The notes below the pieces were generated by a model. That model did not search any database. It saw only the letters and a list, made by a program, of their open reading frames with translations, and was not told where the DNA came from. DNA of 64,000 nt from Blastobasis lacticolella (taxonomy: Eukaryota; Arthropoda; Insecta; Lepidoptera; Blastobasidae), in NCBI GenBank assembly GCA_905147135.1, contig LR990049.1, positions 17,997,428 to 18,061,427 on the forward strand. The letters run 5' to 3'. Both the position numbers and the translations under genes were made by a program. Of this stretch, positions 54,713 through 64,000 are shown one piece after another; within the stretch, counting starts at the first letter, position 1, and every line of letters starts with the position of its first letter.

Positions 54713-55675
54713 CTTTAATTCTTTTATACAACTTCTGATCATACCTACAATAAACGCATTTGGTAACAGATAACTGAAAATCGACGTAAAATTTAAAAAC
54801 GAGTTTTAACATTTTATGTTATTTATCAGACCAAATGAGCCAATCGCATTGCTAAAATGTATAGAAAGGTATGGGTTTGAAAACTGAAAAACCTGTTGTA
54901 ATACCGAAAGACGTAATGAAAACATTTAAAAACTTAGCACGTCGCACGAAAACTAAGAAAACCTGGCAATGTTTTTTTAGTTGTGTTCGGGATGTTGCTT
55001 GCAAATGCAATTGTGCTCGGTTGACAAACTGTCTTAATGGTAGTCCAGAGAACTAACCAGAACGCAACTAAAGTAAAGTAAATTAGAGTAAGTAGAAAGT
55101 GACGTAAGATTTTCGCGTAATTCAAATAGGGTATAATTGAATTGAACAGCTATCAAGAGGCGACTGTCATTATCTATGGGGTTTCATGTATGACAATTTA
55201 GAACGGTAATACTTTGTTCCTGTGACCATGAAAATGTATACCTACCTTGTCTCATATCAATTTTCCAGGGATGAAAACTTGTCTCAGATTAATTTTCCAA
55301 GGATGAAAACAAATCTCTTGTACAAACCCATACCTATACAAAAGAACAGAATATGTAAATTCATATCATAGCTCATTAATTTCGCTTTACTTTTTTTAAC
55401 AAATAACCACTTCAAACGCATTACTAATTAGTTTCATATTGAGTTAAAACTGTTCTTTGTTTACATCTCTGGCAATATGATGTGAGACAAGGTACACTAA
55501 AACATGCATGTAACTCCAGGCCGGAGGGGAGTTGACAGCCAACATTATTCCCTCAAACCGGATCATAACAACAAAGGCATTGTTGTACGGCGGTAGCAGA
55601 AACAGATAAGGCGGCGGGAGGTGTTGAAGACTTCTCACATCGCGTAACTTTAGTAAAATTTCAATCTATACATAT
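54713..55675. other. Intron DNA without a recognised feature
   Basis: A 61-codon Cys-containing frame at 54871-55056 was examined as a possible stalk exon; it does not fit (see rejected list). Confidence 0.5.
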
Positions 55676-56430
55676 CTACCTATACAAAGTATGAAACAAC
55701 GTCGCTTCTCGCCGTCTGTCCCTGTATCTGTGTACGCTAAGATCTTTAAACAACGCGACAGATTTTAATGCGGTTATCAACAATACATAGAGTGATTCAA
55801 GAGGAGGGTTTACGACGACCTGAGTGGTTCAGTGGTCAACATGCCAGTCAACCACGCAAGAGGTCCCGGGTTGAATTCCCGGCCGGGCAGAAATTGAAAT
55901 GATGAATTTTAATTTCTGTTACGGGTCTGGGTATTCTATGTATAATAAGTATGTATTTAAAAAGTATATAAGTAGTATGTCAGTTAGCTAGCACCCATAG
56001 TACAAGCTTTGCTTAGTTTGGGGCTAGATGGCGCTGTGTGAATTTGTCCGCGATAATTTATTTATTATTTATAGTTTATTGTTTATTATTTATAAGCACC
56101 TTGGCCCGGCTCATGCTGAGTGAGGTCCTTTTGTTGACTGGAGGTGCTACAACACGGCAATGCCTAGTCGACAGTGTTATTGTATTGCGTAATTGTAATT
56201 ATTGAGGTCGTGTCTATTTAATTAATTGTAAGTATATTATTTTTAAATTGCTATATTATTATGTCTTCATAAATATATGTCTCAATTATGTAATTTATAT
56301 TACTATTTTTTTGTTTACTTGTATGCTGTGTTATGCTGTCCAGTCAGTAATAAACGATTTATTATTAATCAAAAAAAGGGTGGGTAGTGGTACACTAGGT
56401 GTACACGAACTAAGTCGCGCCGGGTCTACT
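55676..56430 (+). repeat. Nested insertions: repeat E containing SINE B and a LINE 3' end
   Basis: Repeat E opens at 55676 (ATACAAAGTATGAAACAACG, GTACGCTAAGATCTTTAAAC) and is interrupted at 55814 by SINE B. A further 3' end (about 56066-56375, closing with CAGTCAGTAATAAACGATTT and AATCAAAAAAAGG) follows. Repeat E then resumes with GGGTGGGTAGTGG and GTACACGAACTAAGTCGCGC, CGGGTCTACTAG. Confidence 0.7.
55814..56065 (+). repeat. SINE B, near full length
   Basis: tRNA-like head CGACCTGAGTGGTTCAGTGG (box A), GAGGTCCCGGGTTGAATTCC (box B), then GAAATTGAAATGATGAATTT, TTACGGGTCTGGGTATTCTA, GTTAGCTAGCACCCATAGTA, TTGGGGCTAGATGGCGCTGT. About 250 bp. Reference copy for SINE B. Confidence 0.85.
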
Positions 56431-57680
56431 AGTCTGTTCTAAAACAAACTCCCCCGCCGCGTCTGTCTGCCTCTTTAAACGCGGTAACTTCCAAAACTAC
56501 TGAATTTTACAAATGCAAAAATGAAAGTTGTATGATCCTATGGGAATTTTCTGTCAAGTATACTTGGAGGCAGGATACGTTTATGTTGTATAATGTTCCC
56601 GGACAGGGTTTCCCTAGAGTTCACAGGATTTGAGTGAGGATCTGTAATTATTTTCCGCTGTAGAACAGAAAACAATGAAGAACGTTCAACTCGTTCATAG
56701 TTGTTAAGATATCAGTTAATCATAATTTTGTAATCATTTTTTTATTAAAGCGGAAAAAACTACGCGTAACATTATAACATTATTTAATATTAAAAAATTG
56801 ACTTCATTATTTGAGCTAGTTTGATCTTGCTCTCTGAATGAGATAAGCGCGGTCCTAATTGACAACGCTCATACGACCACGGTCGTACACCGGACGTCGC
56901 ACGACCAATAGGTGACTTCAAAACCGCCTGTCACATGACCATTCTCAATTAGGTCAGCGCCTTGGGTCCTATATTAAGGGTGGTGTAATTAACGCTTTAC
57001 ATTTGGCTTAGACAACCAAAAAAGTGAGGTACGTTACTTTTTGATACGTTCTTATAAGGACGTATCTATTTTTTACTATAAAATATCTCCCTTTTTCATT
57101 TGATGTTGATGTCTCACAGCGTACAACAAAGAAAATATACAATAGCATAACATCAAGTATCCAATTAGGAGACATCACAATTAAAAACAACACTGTTTCA
57201 TCAACAGTCACATCAAAAACATTCATGGCTGAAATGTTGCGAGGAGGCGTTCTTTGTACTGTCCTTTAGTTTACCAAAGTTACATTATTATATTTCCCCA
57301 CCGCCTCGTCGCTGTAGCATAAATAGATGCATACACATCACGTTGCCCACTGCAATAATTGCATTGTTGAATTCACTTTCAAAGTTTAGCAATAAACCTC
57401 CCTTCATATCTCGCTTGGTGTTCCTGCAAAGGCTTTTGTTTTGTTAGTTCTGTAAAGAACAAAGGTTTGTTTTAACTCTGCACTGAATCTGGAAAACAAA
57501 CGGGCCGTGTTTCGATTCAATAGTGGGTAGAATAAACAAAATATTCGACGAAAATCTCTTCGAAATAAAGAACACACGTACCTAATCTTGACACGAAAAC
57601 GTGATTGAAAAGGTATTGTTGGTAAATATTTTATCTATATCCAGCGGCGTACAGGAACAAAACTTTGTATGTTTATAGAA
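56431..57680. other. Intron DNA without a recognised feature
   Basis: No gene. 56850-56950 has several CGACGTCGTACGACC-like short motifs of unknown meaning. Confidence 0.45.
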
Positions 57681-57734
57681 ATGTCACTCCAGTTTTTTAG
57701 GGACGTATTTATCTCTAAAAAACTGGAGTGACAT
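57681..57734. repeat. Perfect 20-bp stem hairpin
   Basis: ATGTCACTCCAGTTTTTTAG (57681-57700) and its exact reverse complement at 57715-57734, with a 14-nt loop GGACGTATTTATCT. Could be a small fold-back element or a hairpin RNA source; nothing else supports either. Confidence 0.9.
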
Positions 57735-57757
57735 ACTTAGTGACTACCGACGCACAT

Positions 57758-57835
57758 ACGTAGGTGGACCCTGGGCCCTAACGAGCCGCTATGGGCGTAA
57801 CCGGGACATAACGCCAAGATGATGATGAAGATGAC
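57758..57835 (+). repeat. SINE A 3' end with GAT tail
   Basis: GTAGGTGGACCCTGGGCCCT, AACCGGGACATAACGCCAAG, ATGATGATGAAGATGA. Confidence 0.8.
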
Positions 57836-58649
57836 ACATACCGTCACGACTGTTTTACGTAGAGGTAAAAAGATCACATGCTTTTATGGACGTAATTTAA
57901 ATATTGCACTTTTCTAATAAAAAAAGTGAAATCTGCCGTACGGTCCAATTTACTATATATTTTGAAACGTCTGGTACATTTTATTTCCATGGATTTGAAC
58001 ATATATAGGTATGAACACAAAATGAAAAAAAACGTGAAACTGTTTTTGTTAGCACGTAAAATGTTGTCTAACATCGCATCAAGAACTTTCTGCAAAAAAA
58101 ATCGGGTGGGTCTGTATCGGAACACACAGCCGCTGGTTTTGACATGAAACGTCTTGTTGGCAGCTTTGAAACGCTCTCGAAACCGCCTCGTTTGCACAGC
58201 GCCGGACATTGGGGTACCTATGTGTGATCCATGGCCCCCTCTTTCCGGCTCTTGCAAGGGTTGAGACCGACATATTTAATATTCGTTTCTTTTTTACACT
58301 TTTTGTGTACCCTCCCCCGCCGCGCCTCCCGCCCCGGACGCAAATTCAAGGTCAAAACAGCGAGCTGACTATATACGCTAAGCAACGAACGTATGAGAGA
58401 CAAACAGTGATACAGACATTATTATTTGGTTTGATATTGTTGATTTGGATTTCTTCCATTTATGTTACTTGGTAAAGTGGCCGGCCTATTGGCAAGGTTC
58501 CCGCTTTGGCGGCGATTGGATTCTTTTTCTATATGTAATATTGTTTATTTAGGTTAGTTTAGTTTTTGTTAATAGTAATAAATGTAATTAGTAAATTCGG
58601 TAGTACCACAGATAATTAGGTAAGCCGGTTTAGTTATTTTTTTATGTAT
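57836..58649. other. Intron DNA without a recognised feature
   Basis: Overlapping opposite-strand frames at 57874-58257 and 58079-58475 carry no motif. Confidence 0.45.
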
Positions 58650-58852
58650 TATGTGAGAAAACCTGCACATTCAGTCGATTAAATGTGCAACCATGATCCG
58701 TCGATTGGATGTGATGATGTTAACGGGGTCACGAAGGTCAGATAGCAATCGCTCTACTATGATTACCTGATCTATCAATCCCTGAATTATGATGAAGGCT
58801 GACATCGGGTCCTCGCGCACGAGAGCACAACTGGGATATTAACGCCAAGGTG
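58650..58852 (+). repeat. SINE A, head lost
   Basis: GAGAAAACCTGCACATTCAG, GGGGTCACGAAGGTCAGATA, ATGATTACCTGATCTATCAA, TCCTCGCGCACGAGAGCACA, GGGATATTAACGCCAAGGTG. Confidence 0.82.
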
Positions 58853-58867
58853 ACACCATTGCATAGT

Positions 58868-59128
58868 AGGTAGAGCTCGTCTAATCTAAAATGACGCGCC
58901 CCACTATCGCATTAACGCACACAAGCAAGTTTAAAATATGGACGCAATACATATACAAATGCCGTTGTAATTGGTCATTCAGTTGCCGGTGAAATTCAAA
59001 CGTAGGAGCACGCGTCGTTCATTGGCTCCCACACAGATGAAGTGTCGTTATCAATATTTGCACTCACACATCGAAATCAACTAACTAAGTAGTGGGGCGC
59101 GTCATTTTAGACTAGACGAGCTCTACCT
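58868..59128. repeat. MITE with long terminal inverted repeats
   Basis: 261 bp. AGGTAGAGCTCGTCTAATCT, AAAATGACGCGCCCCACTA at the left is matched by the reverse complement TAGTGGGGCGCGTCATTTTA, GACTAGACGAGCTCTACCT at the right, one mismatch in about 39. No transposase frame. Target duplication not clear. Confidence 0.9.
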
Positions 59129-59208
59129 GGGTACGAAAGTAGTAAATTGGTACTGAATGGGTTATTATTGTATGTTTAACTTAGTCCCACAGCACCCTCC
59201 GACGATGG

Positions 59209-59346
59209 GATATATTTCATTCACACCATCCATCCATGCCATGCCATTACTAATAATATAATTCATACTATTTATAGTATAAACTTTCTTTCTTTGTTTC
59301 TTTCGTTTGATGCCTAGCATGGAGGGATGGTGTGAATGAAATATAT
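59209..59346. repeat. Fold-back element with ~30-bp arms
   Basis: ATATATTTCATTCACACCAT, CCATCCATGC near 59212-59241 is mirrored by GCATGGAGGGATGGTGTGAA, TGAAATATAT at 59317-59346; the loop is AT-rich with an ATACTATTTATAGTAT palindrome at its centre. Confidence 0.85.
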
Positions 59347-59352
59347 ATTTTC

Positions 59353-59419
59353 TTAAAAAGTGGTAAGTATGTCGTTATTTACAAAATATATTTCCCACCA
59401 CATACTTACTACTTTTTAA
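59353..59419. repeat. Second adjacent inverted repeat
   Basis: TTAAAAAGTGGTAAGTATGT (59353-59372) and ACATACTTACTACTTTTTAA (59400-59419) are inverse copies with one mismatch. Confidence 0.85.
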
Positions 59420-59937
59420 AAACCTTTGTTACAATTAAGCCCTATTTTCGCTTGAACTTTAGCAGTATTTATGACGTACGTACAGTCTGCAACTCGCCAT
59501 TGCCAAGATTACGTTGGAAGACGAAAAAATATGACGTTATCTCTGACAAGGGTTATGGATTCTTTATTCAGTACGGGGCCCCATTCCGAAAATGAATATT
59601 ATATCCACAATGACAGATTGTCATCCCTGACCGTCTGCCGGGAATCTGGTCGATAGATCCGCTTTATTTAGTACTTAGGTACCTAATTAAATTGTAATAA
59701 TACCCAGCATTTGTTGTCGGAAAACAGACAAATAAAAAGTTAATTAGTTAGGAATTTTTTTGGGAAAATTGGAACTTTAGTCTTCATTACTGTCAACGTT
59801 GAATGCTTTACGAAGATGAAATAGTAAGCCTAAATCCCTAAACTTTAGACGTCGCTACGCTATCAAAGCCAATGAAAGTTTGAAACCGATATGTATGTTT
59901 GTGGTTTTATCAGATTTTCGTTTAAATATATTTTTGC
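59420..59937. other. Intron DNA without a recognised feature
   Basis: No exon or repeat member recognised. Confidence 0.5.
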
Positions 59938-60112
59938 AGAGGCGCGTTTGCCATCTGACCGTGACCCTGTAAACAGGGGAACCTGACCAGATTGGATCAT
60001 GGTTACATATTCAGTCGCCTGAATGTCCAGCTTTCATCACGATGTTTTCCCTCACCGTAAGAGCTTCGGTTAGTGTTAAACACACTACACATACACATAC
60101 ATACATAACTCA
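59938..60112 (-). repeat. SINE A, central part
   Basis: GGCGCGTTTGCCATCTGACC, ACAGGGGAACCTGACCAGAT, CGATGTTTTCCCTCACCGTA, followed by an expanded ACACATACACATACATAC run in place of the usual ACTAATGTACATAACTCAG spacing. Confidence 0.8.
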
Positions 60113-61527
60113 AAACAAAACTTAAAATAATTGTTCATACAGCAGTTACAGCTTATAAATGTCAACACTTATAGCTACAAATTCGTCTCAAGCTATCAAG
60201 GTATTCGTTTCTTGAATACCTAATATCAGCGTTTATTATAGCACCAGCAACTTCTCCCTTTCGGCCAAAAACAAGTATTTTTGCCAAACAACGTTAGCAG
60301 AGTCCCGCAGTAATTTTATGTGAACGGCGTATTTAGCGAGGCGTAACCGACTTTCCCCGAAAAAAGGTTCCGTAGCCGCCATTCAGAAAATTTATTGTGG
60401 TGAAAAAATGTTGGCTGAGTTGGAGATTAAAAATATTTTTTCCTTTTGATTTTTGGACGATTTAATATCGTCTCTCAGAATTCTGAGTTCTGACAATCGA
60501 TTCAGTGAGTTCCTGTTCTGTCCCCTTCGTAATGTTCTGTAAGTAGAGTCAGCTTCAAAATGGCTGATGAAAAAGTTCACTCATTGCCGCTGCCAATTCT
60601 TCTGGTACGTCCGCGGTAACTGGAGTTGACACACGTCAGCAACAATTGGTTACACTTCAGCAGCTTAGAAAAAAAATTATTATCACAACTAAGATAACTT
60701 AGCTTCATTTCTACCAAATATTCTGTTTCCGTGTGGACATAGTCCACGATAAATACCATTCTAAACAGATCTCCATAGAAGCTGAATTTTATCAAATAAT
60801 TCTGAAATGTATAGTTGCATTGGTATTTCTAATGCTGACCATACAGTGTACTTTCTATGAGTTTGAATTAATATTGTTAGTCACTTGAATAATTCGAAGG
60901 CAATATATTTTTTTCTACTATAATATAGAGACACCCAAGTATATAGACGCTTATATATATAGACAACTGCAACACCCAAGGAGTTTTGTTGCCGCCCATT
61001 GACATAAATGTAAGCTTTATTCTTGAAAGATTCAGTATCGGTTTAGAAACTTTACTGCAGGAAGCTCGTTCCTAAGCTCGGTCGTACGAGGCAGGAAGTT
61101 TCGCGAAAATCGTACGAGGGTCGACCGCAACTAATTCAGGTAGTACGGATTGAATTTTAATTTTTCTTAATTGCGGCGGACCGGTGGTCAATTTGTTTAG
61201 TTGGTATCAGTCGGGACAAATCTTATGAGCATATCTCATGACATCGACGACAGGAGATGCACAATAAGGCAACCTGCAAAGACAGATTGTCAAACCGATA
61301 GTTGAGACTGTTGATATTTAAACTCTCAAACTTCACACAAATCGCAAACAAACGGTTCCCCGAATTAGTCCTATTATTCAATTATCATTCTTTGTACATG
61401 GAACTCTCGCACATATTCTTCTTATTTGCTTACGTACTACGTTACTTAATTCAGCTACGGCACATAGGTCAAAGCATGTACAGGACAAAGCTTTAAAAGC
61501 AACATTATTTTATTAAATATAAAAAAA
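60113..61527. other. Intron DNA without a recognised feature
   Basis: No exon recognised in 1.4 kb; small open frames have no motif. Confidence 0.5.
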
Positions 61528-61775
61528 TAAATATTCGTGGACAAATTCACACAGCGCCATCTAGCCCCAAACTAAGCAAAGCTTGTGCTATGGGTGCTAG
61601 ATAACTGATATACTACTTATATACTTTTTTAAATACATACTTATTATACATAGAACACCCAGACCCGTAACAGAAATTAAAATTCATCATTTCAATTTCT
61701 GCCCTGCCGGGAATCGAACCCGGAACCTCTTGCGTGGCAGACCGGCATGTTGACCATTGAACAACTCAGGTCGTC
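61528..61775 (-). repeat. SINE B, near full length
   Basis: Inverse of 55814-56065: CACACAGCGCCATCTAGCCC, CAAGCTTTGC-type block, CACCCAGACCCGTAACAGAA, GCCGGGAATCGAACCCGGAA (box B intact) and TGAACAACTCAGGTCGTC. Confidence 0.87.
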
Positions 61776-61786
61776 ATTATTGAAAT

Positions 61787-61826
61787 ACTATATACCTACA
61801 CTAAACGATTAGTGTAGGTCTATAGT
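61787..61826. repeat. 40-bp hairpin between SINE B and SINE A
   Basis: ACTATATACCTACACTAA and TTAGTGTAGGTCTATAGT pair with one small bulge around a 4-nt loop. Confidence 0.8.
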
Positions 61827-61847
61827 GTAGTGCTCCGTCAGTAATGA

Positions 61848-61966
61848 GCATCAGTGGCCGATTGGTTACGGTATCGGCCTCGTAAGCGAGAGGCATCGGT
61901 TTCGAATCATTGCGGCCCCGGATCCTCGTGCGCGACAGCATAACTGGGACATTAATGCCCAGATGA
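61848..61966 (+). repeat. SINE A with most of the body deleted
   Basis: Head CATCAGTGGCCGATTGGTTA, CTCGTAAGCGAGAGGC, GGTTTCGAATCATTGCGGCC is joined to the tail CCCCGGATCCTCGTGCGCGA, CTGGGACATTAATGCCCAGA, TGATTATTTT. Confidence 0.85.
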
Positions 61967-62694
61967 TTATTTTAATTTTATTTATTGTGAATTGCTCCCT
62001 ATCGTCTTGTATTCAAGTCTTTAAATAATACTTACCGCTCAACACGAATCCGTCCAAGACTCGAACCCCTCGATATAACAGAGCAACATGCCCGCAATTT
62101 GCATCCACAAAACCCACCGTACTTCAGAACTTGATAACTACATCCCTTGATCGCCGAGGATCTCCGAAACGTATTACGGTCGCACCAATCATTTATTCTA
62201 TTTATCCAGAGCATAAACTTGGGACAGAGCCTCCGCCTTGGTAAATATGTATGTGGTGGTAATTCGCTGCCTCCGGAAATCTGGGGAACGGCCAATCGTG
62301 GACGCGTCGAAACAAGCGACAGTGATGGATTACTACGGTCAAGATGGCGAATGCAAAGCGTTTGAGACAAAATTCGCTCAGTTTCGTTTACCTTTACCTG
62401 CTTTATAAAGTAGATTAGGTTGTTTGGATATTTATCTATTGGAGTTGTTAGTATTCATTGAATCGCTACGGCTTTTGGAATAGTTACGCTAGGTTCTGTT
62501 TAACTTTTACTGGCGCTGAATTCTGGATTAAGTCAATTGTGTTTGTGGGCCAAAATTTGACGCACTTGCCAAGAGTGGAGATTATAGCAATGCCTTTCAT
62601 AATACGAGTATGGAGGAGGTTCAAATCTAGGTTTAAGGATGGATGATGCATGTTACGGCCTTATGGGACCACTGTACAAGTATTTTTTATTGCC
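61967..62694. other. Apparently unique intron DNA
   Basis: 62040-62370 has balanced base composition and open frames on both strands (112 codons minus, 72 codons plus) but no recognisable motif; an exon of another gene cannot be excluded. Confidence 0.4.
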
Positions 62695-62795
62695 AAGAGG
62701 GGCATATGGTCCGACCGCCCATCTGATGGAAAGTGGCAACTATCGACCAGGACACCTGCAACCTAAGGGGAATGGATGCGGTGCCGGCCTTTGAG
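62695..62795 (+). repeat. Repeat G, copy 2
   Basis: CCGACCGCCCATCTGATGGA, AAGTGGCAACTATCGACCAG, GACACCTGCAACCTAAGGGG, GCGGTGCCGGCCTTTGAGG, like 48445-48540. Confidence 0.65.
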
Positions 62796-63129
62796 GTACC
62801 CGTGGAAATGCCTTTTGAAAAATCCAATATTGTAGTGCAAGGGAAAGATTTTACGAGGGAGCTCATTCAATATCACGTGCGCGATAAAAAGGTAAAATAT
62901 AAGAACAAGAATATAAAATGAACTTTTGAACCATAGTTTAAATAATACTGCAAACTGCAATATCCAAGACTGTGGTTAGCGCGTCTTTATGAAAGCTATA
63001 AACTCAACTTCCAGCTTTAAATAAGATTAACAATGAAGTTTATACCACAACGAAGTCTTCGTCGAATTTGGAACTTAAGCACGTACGATGTTACCACAAG
63101 ACGTGTTCTAAGTTATGACAGAAAATCTG
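62796..63129. other. No recognised feature
   Basis: Short frames on both strands of AT-rich DNA only. Confidence 0.5.
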
Positions 63130-63266
63130 GCTGGTCTGGGTGTTATAGGTATAATAAGTAGGTACTTGAAAACATATAGTTTATTATATGAGTTTATCAG
63201 TTCTCTGGCACCTATAACGCAAGGTTTGCTTACTCTGGGGCTAGATATGCGCTGTGTGAATCCAAG
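63130..63266 (+). repeat. SINE B, 3' half
   Basis: TGGCTGGTCTGGGTGTTATA, GGTATAATAAGTAGGTACTT, CTTACTCTGGGGCTAGATAT, GCGCTGTGTGAATCCAAG. The tRNA head is lost. Confidence 0.75.
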
Positions 63267-63541
63267 CATATTTTTATTATTTTACACAGATATCATGTAT
63301 AATAACCTAACCGACAGAAACATGTCGGAATTTTCCCCTACCCAAGTTATAAATAGGTAATCAAATATTTTCAAAACTACTGGGCCGATTTTAAAGAAAG
63401 AAAACTAAGAACCGTCTCGATTAAACTGACTTTCAAATAGAGGAAACCGCATCGAGAACGGTCCATCCGATCGGGAGTTGCGATGCCAGAGACAGACACA
63501 TACCTACCGCCAGACATACACAGACACACACGTCATTCATT

Positions 63542-63848
63542 TTTTTTATGTCATACGGTAGGCAAACAGGCAAGTGGGCCACCTGATGGAAAGTGGTCAC
63601 CACTGCCTATAGACATTAGCAACACGAATAGTATCGCCAATGCGTTGCCCAGCTGTATCACACGTTGCTCTGGCAGCAAAAAGGCAAATGCCCCGCCACT
63701 GCCAAAGCCACGGCCTTACTAACCGGCAGAAACACAATACTAATTAAAAGAGTATTGTTTAGCTGCGGTATTCTGTAAGGTGGAGGTACTTCCCCAGTCG
63801 GGCGGCTCCAATTCGAACGAGATACCCCGCTATGCCCTACCTCTCCTA
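63542..63848 (-). repeat. Dispersed repeat C, with central deletion
   Basis: ATGTCATACGGTAGGCAAAC, GTGGGCCACCTGATGGAAAG, CCACTGCCAAAGCCACGGCC joined to TTACTAACCGGCAGAAAC (the CCCCAAATCC-CCCCATGGAG block is deleted), then AGCTGCGGTATTCTGTAAGG, CAGTCGGGCGGCTCCAATTC, CTATGCCCTACCTCTCCTAA. Confidence 0.85.
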
Positions 63849-64000
63849 AATGTAATATACATCTTATTTCGCCGAGGCTTAATTGATGCAGAATCACAGG
63901 TGTGTTGTCACTGTGAGGGCTAAATTGGTGCATCTGGTGCTACCTTACATTTCAAACCGGAACACAAGGACGCAAGCGTGTTTGGCGGCAGAAATGGAAA

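Larger units (their letters stand above)
53928..64000 (+). other. Receptor intron continuing beyond the window
   Basis: Starts with GTAGGACC. No phase-0 acceptor followed by a Cys-rich EGF-like or transmembrane frame is seen up to the window edge, so the next exon is more than 10 kb away. Confidence 0.65.

Noticed and set aside
54871..55056. Cys-containing 61-codon + frame, considered as the next receptor stalk exon
   Set aside because: It lacks a phase-0 acceptor at its start, its Cys spacing does not resemble an EGF-like stalk, and the flanks are not splice-like.
61690..61775. Possible tRNA gene on the minus strand
   Set aside because: Same reason: it is the head of SINE B, continuing into the SINE body shared with 55814-56065.

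Overview
The window looks like nuclear DNA of an insect, most probably a moth or butterfly (Lepidoptera). It is AT-rich, its coding sequence is broken into short exons separated by introns of 12.8 kb and 17.7 kb, and it is packed with dispersed repeats of kinds I associate with lepidopteran genomes: tRNA-derived SINEs with GAT-repeat tails, repeats ending in a CATCAGGTGG motif, and truncated RTE-, CR1- and jockey-like LINE ends. The order-level assignment rests on memory of such repeats and not on a search.

One host gene is visible, on the + strand. Three exons (22332-23135, 35915-36098, 53804-53927) have matching splice phases and together encode about 370 residues of an extracellular region. 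I read it as the Cache-type ectodomain of an insect orphan class C GPCR related to vertebrate GPR158/GPR179 (metabotropic glycine receptor; Drosophila CG31760). The signal peptide lies before the window. The rest of the stalk and the seven-helix domain lie after it.

The first intron in the window (23136-35914) holds the largest open reading frame: a complete Ty3/Gypsy-type LTR retrotransposon on the minus strand (27622-33181). Its two 295-bp LTRs are identical by eye, it has a short AT-rich target duplication, a tRNA-Leu-like primer-binding site, and a single uninterrupted 1519-codon gag-pol frame. It has no env. Gag opens with a striking arginine/serine-rich region.

Everything else is intron or intergenic DNA built from repeats: at least 18 pieces of one tRNA-derived SINE family (A), about seven of a second (B), several unclassified dispersed families (C to G), LINE 3' ends, and non-autonomous inverted-repeat elements. 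The last include a 202-bp nested palindrome at 40757-40958, a CTAGCACAA family at 42618 and 49748, and a MITE at 58868-59128. A LINE remnant ends about 25 nt before the exon 3 splice acceptor, and a SINE ends about 72 nt before exon 2. I see no true tRNA or rRNA gene, no CRISPR array and no second host gene. I found no convincing new biological system; the most distinctive items are the intact retrotransposon with its RS-rich Gag and the nested palindrome.
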